Assembly: GCF_025962655.1 (NCBI RefSeq)
Contig: NZ_JAGFPE010000002.1
Span: 186,001-250,000 of the forward strand
DNA: 64,000 nt
Reading direction: 5' to 3'
From: Candidatus Symbiopectobacterium sp. NZEC151
GTDB lineage: Bacteria > Pseudomonadota > Gammaproteobacteria > Enterobacterales > Enterobacteriaceae
Of this stretch, positions 29,014-37,325 are shown piece after piece. The notes below the pieces were generated by a model that had not been told where the DNA came from, ran no database searches, and was given only the letters and a program-made list of their open reading frames with translations. The position numbers were made by a program, and so were the translations under genes. Each line of letters starts with the position of its first letter. The stretch's first letter is position 1.

Positions 29014-30775
29014 TTGTCATCTCTCCCTTGACCGGCTCTTCATCCAGCGCCGCCTCTAACTGCTGATAGCGAAACATGTCGCGATACCACCCGGCTTGCG
29101 ACGCTAACGCGCCATGGTTACCGCGTTGCGCCACGCAACCCTGCTGCAAAACCAGAATTTCGTCGGCTTCGGTGAGGGCAGAAAGACGGTGCGCGCTGAT
29201 AATCAGGGTGCGTTTCTCCGCCCAACGTTTCAGGTTTTGCAAAATGTTGTGCTCGGTGCGCCCATCAACCGCCGACAGCGCATCATCAAGGACCAAGATC
29301 TCCGCGTCCAGCAGCAGCGCGCGCGCAATGGCAATACGCTGTTTTTGTCCACCGGAAAGCATCACGCCGCGCTCACCCACTTGCGTTTCATAGCCTTGCG
29401 GTAAGCGCGTAATGTCGTCATGGACGCTGGCCAGACGTGCAGCATGTTGAATCTGCGCCAGCGTGGCACCGGGGTTGCCGAGTGCAATATTGTTCGCCAC
29501 CGTGTCAGAGAATAAAAATGGCGTTTGCCCGACCACCGCAAAACGTTGGCGCTGGCTATCCAGATTCAGCGTCGCGAGTGGGAAACCATGAAAACGAATC
29601 TCGCCGTCATCAAGATCGTAATGGCGCAGGATCAAGGCCAACAGCGTACTTTTACCAGAACCGGTGGGGCCACACAGTCCCAGCATGTTGCCCGGCGCGA
29701 GCGTGAACGCCACCCGGTCGAGCACCGGACGCGACTGTTGCGGATAAGCAAAGGCGTGAATATCAACCTCCAGGCTACCGCGGCCCGGTGGCAGTACTGC
29801 ATCGCCGTCTGCCACCACAGGGGCTTCATTCAACAGTTGACGAATGCGCCCGTAAGCCGCACTACCGCGCTCCACGATGTTGAACATCCACGCCAGCGCC
29901 AGCATCGGCCAAATCATCAGGCCCAGGTACATCACGAAACTGGTCAGTTGTCCTAACGTCAACGTCCCCTGAATAATCATCCAACTGCCGCCGCCAACGG
30001 CAAGCAGGTGCGAGCAACCGACGGCGATATAAATCGTCGGATCGAAACGCGCATCGACCCGAGCTACGTGCATGTTTTTTTGCCCCGCATCCTCCGCCAC
30101 CGCTGCGAAACGGTTCGACTGGTAATCCTCCAGCCCAAAGGCTTTGATCATGCGAATACTGGTCAGGCTTTCCTGCGCCTGATCGTTAAGCGAAGAGAAC
30201 GCCGCCTGCGCGCCCTTAAAGCGCTGGTGCAGTTGCGTACCATAGTGTTTGATCACCAACGCCATGATGGGCATCGGCAACAGCGCCAACAGCGTAAGCT
30301 GCCAGCTGATTTGGGTACTCATCACCACCAACACCGCGCATCCCATTACCATGGAATCCACCAGCGTCAACACCCCTTCCCCGGCGGCAAACACCACGCG
30401 ATCGACATCGTTGGTGGCACGGGCAATCAGATCGCCGGTGCGATGGCGCAGATAAAAGGCCGGATGCTGGCGGCTCAACTGGCGGTAGAAATCGTCACGC
30501 AGTTCCACGGCCAACTGGTATGAAGCGCCAAACAGAAAGATGCGCCACACGTAACGCAACAGGTACACCATGACGGCGATCAGCAGCATCACGCCGATCC
30601 ATTTCATCACCGTCGCCGCTGGCATCACATCGCGCGTAACGCCATCCACAATCACACCAACCAGCTTGGGTGGCAGCAGTTGCAGGATGGCGATAATGAT
30701 AAGAAGAACCACGGCCCCGAGGTATCGCCGCCATTCTCGACGAAAATACCAGGCCAATTGAGCAAAAAGTCGCAC
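29006..30775 (-). CDS. mdlA: MdlA, ABC exporter half-transporter
   Basis: Partner of MdlB. 589 residues (E. coli 590): N-terminal transmembrane domain with six segments, then Walker [10 protein letters not shown] and intact signature LSGGQKQ. Its Walker B reads [12 protein letters not shown], Asp where the catalytic Glu is expected. So one of the two ATP sites (MdlA Walker motifs with MdlB signature LSVGQ) is degenerate, the other (MdlB Walker B with MdlA LSGGQ) is canonical. First gene of mdlAB; decR lies upstream on the same strand, 155 bases away across an ERIC fragment. Confidence 0.95.
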   Translation of the reverse strand: MRLFAQLAWYFRREWRRYLGAVVLLIIIAILQLLPPKLVGVIVDGVTRDVMPAATVMKWIGVMLLIAVMVYLLRYVWRIFLFGASYQLAVELRDDFYRQLSRQHPAFYLRHRTGDLIARATNDVDRVVFAAGEGVLTLVDSMVMGCAVLVVMSTQISWQLTLLALLPMPIMALVIKHYGTQLHQRFKGAQAAFSSLNDQAQESLTSIRMIKAFGLEDYQSNRFAAVAEDAGQKNMHVARVDARFDPTIYIAVGCSHLLAVGGGSWMIIQGTLTLGQLTSFVMYLGLMIWPMLALAWMFNIVERGSAAYGRIRQLLNEAPVVADGDAVLPPGRGSLEVDIHAFAYPQQSRPVLDRVAFTLAPGNMLGLCGPTGSGKSTLLALILRHYDLDDGEIRFHGFPLATLNLDSQRQRFAVVGQTPFLFSDTVANNIALGNPGATLAQIQHAARLASVHDDITRLPQGYETQVGERGVMLSGGQKQRIAIARALLLDAEILVLDDALSAVDGRTEHNILQNLKRWAEKRTLIISAHRLSALTEADEILVLQQGCVAQRGNHGALASQAGWYRDMFRYQQLEAALDEEPVKGEMTIG

Positions 30776-30855
30776 GCTGTTGTTATTCCATTTTCCAGAA
30801 AGGGCTGCGAAACATCACAGGCCCATTATACAGAAAGCTTATGCGCGTCATCATT

Positions 30856-30895
30856 TATACCCGAAATAATTCGGGTTGCAGCAAGGCGGCAAGCG
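30856..30895. repeat. truncated ERIC element (left arm only)
   Basis: TATACCCGAAATAATTCGGG and the following GTTGCAGCAAGGCGGCAAGCG match the left end of ERIC; the central region and right arm are missing. It lies between decR and mdlA, in the decR 3' region. Confidence 0.7.
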
Positions 30896-30930
30896 CTGTT
30901 CCAAAGGCAGAATCTCAGAGAGGAGATTCA

Positions 30931-31392
30931 TCATGGCACGATCGGGAGTGCGGTGGTGTGCTTTATCCGCTCCATGGCAAAACTGGAGGTCACATCAATC
31001 AGGCCGGGAATGCCACTGACCAAACGTTTGTAAAAATTATCATAGCTTTTCATGTCGGCGACCTGAACCTGCATCAGGTAATCATATTCTCCCGCCATGC
31101 GATAAAAGGACAACACTTCGGGCATATCGGACACCACTTGGGAAAATTTTTCATACCAGGCACTATTGTGCTGCTGCGTTTTTAATAGCACAAAAGCCGT
31201 CAACCCCAGCCCGAGACGTTCATTATCCAGCAACGCAACGCGAGCACGGATATAGCCCTCTTCTTCCAGACGTTTTAGACGTTTCCAGCAGGGGGTCGAT
31301 GTCAAATGCACCGCATCGGCCAGCGTTTGCAACGACAAGGTGCAGTCATGTTGCAACAGGTTGAGCAGTGCACGATCGATTTTATCCAGCAT
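30931..31392 (-). CDS. decR: DecR (YbaO), Lrp/AsnC-family cysteine-responsive regulator
   Basis: In E. coli DecR senses cysteine and activates a cysteine-detoxification operon. 153 residues. N-terminal winged helix-turn-helix [30 protein letters not shown], then the RAM/AsnC effector domain with [22 protein letters not shown]. Divergent from the PLP enzyme gene at 31683, separated by 290 bases, the arrangement expected for a regulator and its target. Upstream in the minus direction of mdlA but not evidently in its operon. Confidence 0.92.
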   Translation of the reverse strand: MLDKIDRALLNLLQHDCTLSLQTLADAVHLTSTPCWKRLKRLEEEGYIRARVALLDNERLGLGLTAFVLLKTQQHNSAWYEKFSQVVSDMPEVLSFYRMAGEYDYLMQVQVADMKSYDNFYKRLVSGIPGLIDVTSSFAMERIKHTTALPIVP

Positions 31393-31454
31393 AGCGGCAT
31401 TCCAGAATCATTTTTACCCTATTTCACGCGCAACAGAATGAAAAGGCAACCAAA

Positions 31455-31478
31455 GTGCGGGAAAACCCGCTCTTTTTC
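31455..31478 (+). terminator. terminator-like hairpin in the decR / PLP-enzyme spacer
   Basis: GCGGG, loop AAAA, CCCGC (31457-31470) followed by TCTTTTTC. Read on the plus strand it is a simple intrinsic terminator about 200 bases ahead of the PLP enzyme. No gene ends here on that strand, so it could be an attenuator if transcription starts upstream, or stop antisense read-through. Confidence 0.45.
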
Positions 31479-31635
31479 ATTCTATCATCGCTCGCCAGGA
31501 CGATAAAAACACGTTAATTTCCATATAAATTCAAAATAAGAGAAAAATAATCTCCAATAAAGAAATATAAAAGAAATTCACACCCTTAAAACACTAATTG
31601 AAGTTTAAAAAAACAATCCTTTTTTCTGCAAAAAC

Positions 31636-31655
31636 GGATAGGCTATCCCTATAAA
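31636..31655 (+). promoter_or_regulatory. candidate promoter and operator of the Cds1-like gene
   Basis: A 13-base palindrome GGATAGGCTATCC (31636-31648) touches a -10-like TATAAA (31650-31655), 27 bases before the ATG at 31683. The -35 region is poor, as expected for an activated promoter. DecR or another regulator binding there is inference. Confidence 0.35.
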
Positions 31656-31682
31656 TGCAAAACAGGTAAAGAGAGCAATATC

Positions 31683-32756
31683 ATGACAACGGCATGGGTG
31701 AAACAGGCCATTAGCGCTATCGAAGCGGATTTTCAGCGTTCAGCCGATACCCATCTGATTCGCCTGACGTTACCGCACTATCCAGGGATTTACTTCTATC
31801 TCAAAGATGAAAGCACGCACCCGAGCGGCAGCCTGAAACATCGTCTGGCGCGCTCCCTGTTTCTGTATGGCTTGTGTAACGGCTGGATAAAGGAAGGCAC
31901 GCCCATTATTGAAGCGTCCTCCGGCAGCACCGCTATCTCGGAAGCCTATTTTGCCCGCCTGTTGGGCCTGCCTTTTATTGCCGTGATGCCCAGCTGTACC
32001 GCCAAACGTAAAGTGGAACAGATTACCTTCTACGGTGGACACTGCCACTTCGTTGAGCAATCCAGTCAGATTTACGCCGCATCGGAGCAACTGGCCCGTG
32101 AACTGAACGGTCACTATATGGATCAGTTTACCTATGCCGAGCGCGCTACCGATTGGCGCGGCAATAACAATATCGCTGACAGCATTTTCCGTCAGATGGC
32201 GCGTGAACCCTATCCGGTTCCCGATTACATCGTGATGAGTGCAGGCACTGGCGGCACCTCAGCCACCTTAGGGCGCTACATCCGCTATCAGGGTATCGAC
32301 TCACAGTTGATGGTGGTTGATCCGCAGAACTCGGTGTTTTTTGACTACTACCACCAGCGTGACCGCGCTCTGACGGGGCATTGCAGCAGTAAAATTGAGG
32401 GGATTGGTCGCCCACGCGCAGAACCGTCTTTTATTCCTGACGTGATCGACAGCATGATGCAGGTGCCGGATGCGGCCAGCATTGCCACCCTGTATTGGCT
32501 GGAGGGCATTCTGGGGCGCAAGGTAGGCGCATCTACCGGTACTAACGTCTGGGGCATGTTGCAACTGGCTAACCAGATGCGTGCGCAGGGCAAACAAGGG
32601 GCGATTGTCACCTTGCTGTGCGACAGCGGGGAGCGTTATCTGGATACCTATTACAACGCCGAATGGGTAGCGCAACACATCGGCGATATCAGCCCGTATC
32701 TGGCACAGCTCAACGCGGGGCAAGCGCAACGTCAGCCCGAGCTGATTTTGGCCTGA
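31683..32756 (+). CDS. PLP-dependent cysteine synthase-fold enzyme, probable cysteine desulfhydrase (Cds1-like)
   Basis: 357 residues of the beta-replacement PLP family. The PLP lysine is Lys52 in HPSGSLKHR. The phosphate loop is [12 protein letters not shown], and the C-terminal [11 protein letters not shown] motif is present. The asparagine-loop, TSGNT in true cysteine synthases, reads ASSGSTA here, a change I associate with Cds1-type cysteine desulfhydrases rather than CysK/CysM. Being divergent from decR supports a role in degrading excess cysteine to pyruvate, ammonia and sulfide; related decR-linked desulfhydrases (ccdA) are described in Pantoea from memory. E. coli has ybaE and cof at this place. 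Function is inference. Confidence 0.75.
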   Translation: MTTAWVKQAISAIEADFQRSADTHLIRLTLPHYPGIYFYLKDESTHPSGSLKHRLARSLFLYGLCNGWIKEGTPIIEASSGSTAISEAYFARLLGLPFIAVMPSCTAKRKVEQITFYGGHCHFVEQSSQIYAASEQLARELNGHYMDQFTYAERATDWRGNNNIADSIFRQMAREPYPVPDYIVMSAGTGGTSATLGRYIRYQGIDSQLMVVDPQNSVFFDYYHQRDRALTGHCSSKIEGIGRPRAEPSFIPDVIDSMMQVPDAASIATLYWLEGILGRKVGASTGTNVWGMLQLANQMRAQGKQGAIVTLLCDSGERYLDTYYNAEWVAQHIGDISPYLAQLNAGQAQRQPELILA

Positions 32757-32757
32757 T

Positions 32758-32788
32758 ACCGCGTTAACGCTGAAAACGACGCGGTTTT
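32758..32788 (+). terminator. weak terminator after the PLP-enzyme gene
   Basis: ACCGCGT (32758-32764) pairs with ACGCGGT (32779-32785) over a 14-base loop, then TTT. The T-run is short, so read-through into queC is possible. Confidence 0.4.
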
Positions 32789-32790
32789 GC

Positions 32791-32850
32791 TATAGCATGT
32801 ACCTTTTACGTCACACAGGGCACATTGCCCTTGAGCATCAAAGGTACAGC
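32791..32850 (+). promoter_or_regulatory. queC leader with SD-sequestering stem
   Basis: An extended -10 TGCTATAGC lies at 32788-32796. Around it, TGTACCTTT (32798-32806) can pair with AAAGGTACA (32840-32848), nine bases, and the 3' arm contains AAAGG, the queC Shine-Dalgarno. Between the arms is a hairpin AGGGCA-CAT-TGCCCT (32817-32831). The -10 predicts a start near 32803, which would cut into the 5' arm, so the long stem would need a start upstream or read-through from 31683. Confidence 0.35.
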
Positions 32851-32851
32851 A

Positions 32852-33550
32852 ATGACAAAACGCGCGGTTGTCGTTTTCAGCGGCGGGCAGGACTCCACCA
32901 CCTGCCTGATTCAGGCACTCAGCCTGTATGATGAAGTGCACTGTGTCACATTCGATTACGGTCAGCGCCACCGGGCGGAAATCGATATTGCGCGCGCGCT
33001 TGCAAACCAATTGGGTGCCAAAGCGCACAAAGTGCTGGACGTCGGTTTACTCAATGAGTTGGCTGTCAGTAGCCTGACGCGCGACAACATCGCCGTGCCG
33101 GATTACGACGCCTCTGCGTCCGGCATTCCCAGCACGTTCGTGCCCGGGCGCAATATTCTGTTTCTTACGCTGGCTGCCATTTACGCCTACCAGGTCGGTG
33201 CGCAAGCGGTGATCACTGGCGTCTGTGAGACCGACTTTTCGGGCTATCCTGACTGTCGCGATGAGTTTGTCAAAGCCTTGAATCAGGCTATCGTGCTCGG
33301 TATCGCCCGTGATATTCAGTTTATTACGCCGCTCATGTGGCTCAACAAGGCGGAAACCTGGGCGTTGGCTGACCACTACCACCATTTGGATACGGTACGC
33401 AACCAGACGCTGACCTGCTACAACGGCATTCAGGGCGACGGCTGCGGCCACTGTGCGGCGTGCCATTTGCGTGCAAACGGCTTAGCGCAGTACCAACAGG
33501 ATCGGGTCGGGGTGATGGCATCAATGAAACGCAAAACAGGTTTGCAATAA
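32852..33550 (+). CDS. queC: 7-cyano-7-deazaguanine synthase QueC
   Basis: Makes preQ0 from carboxy-7-deazaguanine, ATP and ammonia in queuosine synthesis; cytoplasmic. 232 residues (E. coli 231) from ATG 32852. N-terminal PP-loop [10 protein letters not shown], central [20 protein letters not shown] segment ([15 protein letters not shown] here), and a C-terminal zinc cluster [16 protein letters not shown]. Upstream in-frame codons to 32825 lie across the leader and are rejected. Convergent with fadM (50 bases). queD and queE are not in the window. Confidence 0.96.
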   Translation: MTKRAVVVFSGGQDSTTCLIQALSLYDEVHCVTFDYGQRHRAEIDIARALANQLGAKAHKVLDVGLLNELAVSSLTRDNIAVPDYDASASGIPSTFVPGRNILFLTLAAIYAYQVGAQAVITGVCETDFSGYPDCRDEFVKALNQAIVLGIARDIQFITPLMWLNKAETWALADHYHHLDTVRNQTLTCYNGIQGDGCGHCAACHLRANGLAQYQQDRVGVMASMKRKTGLQ

Positions 33551-33600
33551 TATCACCGGATAGCGGGGCAAGCAGGCGCTCACCTGGCACCGCGCCCTCA

Positions 33601-34032
33601 CTAGGCTACCGCTGAATCTTCGGGTGATGGCGGCTGCATAAACGCCTGCAAATGCGCCAGCAGCTCGCCTTCCAGCGGCAATGCCTTTTGCGTTGTCAGA
33701 TCGATACATACGAAGGTTAAGGTAGCATCGACCACCGAAGCCTCATCCACAGTACGCACCATCTTTTGGCTAATCACCCCACTTTTGGCATTCAGGTGCA
33801 ACAGCGCGCTTTCTATACGCAACACGTCCCCTAATACCGCCGGGGTGCGATAATTGATGTTGATATTGACCACGATAAACGCAATGTCGTGCTGTTGCAT
33901 CCACTGGAAAGCGGGCAAATTCTCCAGCCATTGCCAGCGAGCCTCTTCCATGAACTCCAGATAGCGCGCGTTATTAACATGCTGATAGACATCGATGTGA
34001 AAGCCGCGAACGGTAATAAAGGTATGCACCAC
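33601..34032 (-). CDS. fadM: FadM (YbaW), long-chain acyl-CoA thioesterase III
   Basis: Hotdog-fold thioesterase that clears unusual acyl-CoAs, such as the 3,5-tetradecadienoyl-CoA from conjugated fatty acid oxidation. 143 residues (E. coli 132, mostly C-terminal excess). The catalytic region IDVYQHVNNARYLEFMEEAR has the conserved Asp in the 4HBT pattern. Begins MVHTFITVRGFHID. No FadR box was recognised in front of it. Convergent with queC. Confidence 0.9.
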   Translation of the reverse strand: MVHTFITVRGFHIDVYQHVNNARYLEFMEEARWQWLENLPAFQWMQQHDIAFIVVNININYRTPAVLGDVLRIESALLHLNAKSGVISQKMVRTVDEASVVDATLTFVCIDLTTQKALPLEGELLAHLQAFMQPPSPEDSAVA

Positions 34033-34168
34033 GTAATGACTCCTAAACAGATTAACGCCACAAACTGGTTGGACCTGCTGCTAAGGTTAGCAGAAAATAA
34101 CGGCAGTGAATAACCGCACTGCCGTGCAGGCATGGCAGTCGAGAGCAGGATTGCCACCAATCTGATGC

Positions 34169-34501
34169 TTACAACACGAGGCGGGCTCGGTTGTTCTCAA
34201 TCAGCGTCGGCCCGATGCCGGGCACCTCCTGCAACTGTTCAATATCGGTAAAAGGGCCATTCTCATCGCGATATTGAACAATCGCCTCCGCTCTGCGCGC
34301 GCCAATCCCTTGTAGCTGAGTCAATTGCTGCGCGGTCGCCGTATTGATATTTACGGTGTCCTGCGTCGATGCGGTTGCCGGGGCCGATGAGGCACCGCTG
34401 TTTGCTGCCGCATCTCCCGTATTCGCCAGTATCCCACCTGTGAAAGCGGATAATCCCAGGGCCAGACACAAACACAGTGCTGACATTCCTTTCCTTTTCA
34501 T
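34169..34501 (-). CDS. ybaV: YbaV, secreted helix-hairpin-helix (ComEA-like) protein
   Basis: 110 residues. A cleavable N-terminal signal (MKRKGMSALCLCLALGLSAF...GGILA), an Ala/Ser/Thr-rich linker, and a C-terminal ComEA-type double HhH: VNINTATAQQLTQLQGIGARRAEAIV and LQEVPGIGPTLIENNR. ComEA-type domains bind DNA in the periplasm during uptake; YbaV's own role is not well established. Downstream of ppiD across a terminator. Confidence 0.9.
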   Translation of the reverse strand: MKRKGMSALCLCLALGLSAFTGGILANTGDAAANSGASSAPATASTQDTVNINTATAQQLTQLQGIGARRAEAIVQYRDENGPFTDIEQLQEVPGIGPTLIENNRARLVL

Positions 34502-34583
34502 ACGGTATCTCCCTATTGATTAATTGGCAGGTACAGGGTGCCGAAATAAGGGAGATGACACAAACCACAGCGTGCAAATGTGG

Positions 34584-34607
34584 AAAAGGCCGCGAAAGCG
34601 GCCTTTT
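34584..34607 (-). terminator. ppiD terminator
   Basis: AAAAGGCCGC and GCGGCCTTTT (10 bp) around loop GAAA; minus-strand T-run of four. About 70 bases past the ppiD stop, beyond the ERIC fragment. Confidence 0.7.
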
Positions 34608-34636
34608 GTTATTACAGCGGATTACAAATTAATGCA

Positions 34637-34680
34637 TATACCCTTCATACTTCACGTTGCAGATGCGTTGGCTGCGCTTA
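34637..34680. repeat. ERIC arm fragment at the ppiD stop
   Basis: TATACCCTTCATACTTCA, then CGTTGCAGATGCGTTGGCTG, matches the right end of ERIC in inverted orientation. It runs up to and includes the ppiD stop codon (34678-34680). No other ERIC part is nearby, so it is a remnant that may have set the ppiD 3' end. Confidence 0.65.
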
Positions 34681-36564
34681 TTGCGGTTGCTGCTCCTGAG
34701 CGGCGGCACCTAATTTGATGGTCGCTTCAGTGCGCAAGCTGGAAACCAAGGTATCAAACAGCGTTGTCACCGCGCTCTGCTCAACCTGGCTGGTAAACTG
34801 TGCTTTCTGCTCATCAGTAATGGTGTGGGGTTTCACGCTATCCAGCGCAACCAGTACCACATTGCCTGCCTGATCGCGTGCAACACCATAGCTTACCTTG
34901 TCCTTTTGCGGTACGGGCAAGGCAAACACGCTTTCTGCCAACACGTTGCCTTGAGAAACGGAGGACAAGGTCTCTGGCGCACTAAAGCTGAGGTTGGCCG
35001 CTTTCAGCGAGTCATCTTTACCTTGTTTCAGGTCAACCAGGATTTTTTCAGCCTGTAGGTTAGCCTGCTGCTGCGCTTTCTGCACTTTCAGCACTTGTAC
35101 AATCTCGTCACGCACCTGATCCAGAGGACGCGGCGTTTCTGCACGGTGATCGGTGATACGCAGCACGATCGCGCGATCGCCCTCTACGCCGATAACATCG
35201 GAGTTGCTGCCCGGAGCACCGTTATCCCCTAACAGGGTGCCGCCAAAAATAGCCTGCGTCACCTGCGGGAAATTCAGCTCAGTAGGCACTTGATCGTGAC
35301 TAAACCAGGCCGTTGCAGTGGCTTTTTGACCGGCTGCTTCTTCCGCTGATGCCAACGATTCATTGTCATTGCTTGCCGCTTCGCTGACTTTACGTTGCAC
35401 GGCAAAGAATTCATCCAGCGCTTTTTCACGTTTTGCTCTGACGGCAATGTCATCGCGCACCGCACTCAACGGTTTTACCTGCGCGGCCTGGATGTCATCC
35501 AGACGTACAATCAGGTAGCCCACAGAGGATTTTACTGGCTCGGATATTTGGCCTTTTTCGGTCAGTTTTGCCTGCTGCAATTCATCGACCGTGGCATTGG
35601 CATCCATCCAGCCCAGATCGCCACCGTTACGGCGCGAGACCACATCCTGCGATTTTTCTTTTGCCAGTGCGGCAAAATCGGCACCGTTTTTCAGCTCATC
35701 CAACACGGCACGGGCATCCGCCTCGGTTTTAAGCTGAATAACGCTAAAGCGCTTACGCTCAGGTTGGGTAAATTCTTGCTTGTTCTTCTCGTAGAACGCC
35801 GCGATATCAGCATCAGTGAGTTTCACACTGTCCATAACGCGTGCGGCATCCAGCAGCAGATAGCTGACTTTGAAGGCTTCCGGGTCGATAAAACGGCTCT
35901 TGTTACTGTCGTAATAGCCCTTAATCTCTTCATCCGTCACGTTGAGCGTTTTGGCGATGGCGGCCACGTCAATCGTTGCCGTTCTCACCACACGATCCTG
36001 TGCGGCCTGCGCCACCAGACTGTCGATCTCTTTTGGCAGCGAGAATTGCGTTGCCCCCAGCCCCTGAATCAGTTGCTGCGTAACCAGTTGCTTACGCAGC
36101 AATTCCGCATAGCGATCCGGTGTCAGGCCCAAACGACGTACCTGATCCAGGTACTTTTCGTTATCGAACTGGTTATTGGTCTGGAAAGCGGGAACCGCGA
36201 ATATTGCCTGTTTGATCTGTGCATCGCTGATGTTGAGCCCAAGCTTGCGGGCGTATTGGTCAATCAGCGCCTCATCGATCAGCTGTGAGAGCACCTGCTG
36301 GCGCATCTGCTGCATATAACCGTCATTGCCTGCCAGCACGGAAAAGTTATCTCCCAACTGTTCCTGCATGCGGCTACGCTCGTTTTGCACCGCTTGTTCA
36401 AACTGCGCACGACCGATTTCCTGCCCGTTAACTTTGGCGGCGTAATCGTTAGAACCGCCGATAAGGTAATCACCCACGCCCGTCAATACGAAGGAGGCGA
36501 CGATCAAGCCCAGAATAATTTTCAGCACGACGTTATTAGCGGCCGCGCGTAAATTGTCCATCAT
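34678..36564 (-). CDS. ppiD: PpiD, periplasmic chaperone / SurA-type foldase
   Basis: Inner-membrane-anchored periplasmic chaperone near SecYEG, with an inactive or weak parvulin domain. 628 residues (E. coli 623). One N-terminal anchor (VVLKIILGLIVASFVLTGVGDYL), then SurA-N-like helices, a parvulin domain (about 265-355, FSVIQLKTEADARAVLDELK ... SKRNGGDLGWM-like), and a C-terminal helical region ending AAAQEQQPQ. The MMDNLRAA start at 36564 matches the family; the extension to 36660 is rejected. The stop region is made of ERIC sequence. Confidence 0.95.
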   Translation of the reverse strand: MMDNLRAAANNVVLKIILGLIVASFVLTGVGDYLIGGSNDYAAKVNGQEIGRAQFEQAVQNERSRMQEQLGDNFSVLAGNDGYMQQMRQQVLSQLIDEALIDQYARKLGLNISDAQIKQAIFAVPAFQTNNQFDNEKYLDQVRRLGLTPDRYAELLRKQLVTQQLIQGLGATQFSLPKEIDSLVAQAAQDRVVRTATIDVAAIAKTLNVTDEEIKGYYDSNKSRFIDPEAFKVSYLLLDAARVMDSVKLTDADIAAFYEKNKQEFTQPERKRFSVIQLKTEADARAVLDELKNGADFAALAKEKSQDVVSRRNGGDLGWMDANATVDELQQAKLTEKGQISEPVKSSVGYLIVRLDDIQAAQVKPLSAVRDDIAVRAKREKALDEFFAVQRKVSEAASNDNESLASAEEAAGQKATATAWFSHDQVPTELNFPQVTQAIFGGTLLGDNGAPGSNSDVIGVEGDRAIVLRITDHRAETPRPLDQVRDEIVQVLKVQKAQQQANLQAEKILVDLKQGKDDSLKAANLSFSAPETLSSVSQGNVLAESVFALPVPQKDKVSYGVARDQAGNVVLVALDSVKPHTITDEQKAQFTSQVEQSAVTTLFDTLVSSLRTEATIKLGAAAQEQQPQ

Positions 36565-36742
36565 AATGTGACAACACTCCGCTGTAGTATGGATAACACG
36601 CCCTGCGCTGGCTAAAACCACGCTTCCCTGCGCTGCTGGCGAACCGTAATGCCAGAGCATGAACTGCCAGAGAGAGGAGCGGGAAAGACGTTACGCCGCA
36701 ACGCGACGCCCCGCAGGGTGATGGGCAGTGTTCGCCCGTCAT

Positions 36743-36771
36743 AAAAAAGGCACATCATAAAATGATGCGCC
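36743..36771 (-). terminator. hupB terminator
   Basis: Minus strand GGCGCATCAT, short loop, ATGATGTGCC (10 bp with one G-U), followed by six T. About 85 bases past the hupB stop. Confidence 0.85.
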
Positions 36772-36855
36772 CCTTATCTTACCTTACCGACACCGTGGCG
36801 TCAGGTAATGTTTGGTAACGTACTCGGATTACAGCACAAACCTGTGACGAGATAA

Positions 36856-37128
36856 TCAGTTAACGGCGTCTTTCAGCGATTTACCGGCACGGAAGCCCGG
36901 TACTTTTGCTGCTGGAATGCTGATTTCCTTGCCCGTTTGCGGATTGCGCCCAGTGCGAGCAGCACGCTCACGCACGGAGAACGTTCCAAATCCTACCAGT
37001 GCAACGTCATCCCCTGCTTTCAGAGAATCGGTAACAGAACCAATAATTGCATCTAACACACGCCCTGCTGCCGCTTTGGAAATATCAGCATCTGCGGCAA
37101 TTTTGTCGATCAATTGTGACTTGTTCAC
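36856..37128 (-). CDS. hupB: HU-beta DNA-binding protein
   Basis: Nucleoid-associated histone-like protein. 90 residues, canonical length, [20 protein letters not shown] at the N-terminus and the DNA-clasping arm [12 protein letters not shown] with Pro63 region. Located immediately downstream of lon in the minus-strand direction, with a terminator between. Confidence 0.97.
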   Translation of the reverse strand: MNKSQLIDKIAADADISKAAAGRVLDAIIGSVTDSLKAGDDVALVGFGTFSVRERAARTGRNPQTGKEISIPAAKVPGFRAGKSLKDAVN

Positions 37129-37259
37129 TCTCTCATCCCCTCTGAAATCCTGTTGTCGCGCTGGATATCCCCAAAACGCGACACGTAGCTTTTTTCAATC
37201 CTGTCAAACCTTAGCACAGCGTACTGGCTAAGACTAACAGTGCCATAACTTAGCGGTAC

Positions 37260-37297
37260 AAAAAAACGCTGGCAAGCGCCATTTCTGCTGCCAGCGT
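37260..37297 (-). terminator. lon terminator
   Basis: Minus strand ACGCTGGCA / TGCCAGCGT (9 bp) with a 14-base loop followed by seven T. Just beyond the lon stop. Confidence 0.88.
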
Positions 37298-37325
37298 GAT
37301 TTTTCTCAAGGGTTTTTGCGATAGG

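Larger units (their letters stand above)
31393..31682. other. decR / PLP-enzyme divergent promoter region
   Basis: AT-rich 290-base spacer. Contains TATAAA (31650-31655) as a plausible -10 for the plus-strand gene with no good -35, a short palindrome GGATA-GGC-TATCC (31636-31648) abutting it, and a GC hairpin with T-run at 31455-31478. The Lrp-type regulator DecR would be expected to bind here. Confidence 0.45.

Noticed and set aside
32761..32851. preQ1 riboswitch ahead of queC
   Set aside because: The sequence does not show the conserved preQ1-I, -II or -III elements I know; only a simple stem over the Shine-Dalgarno is visible.
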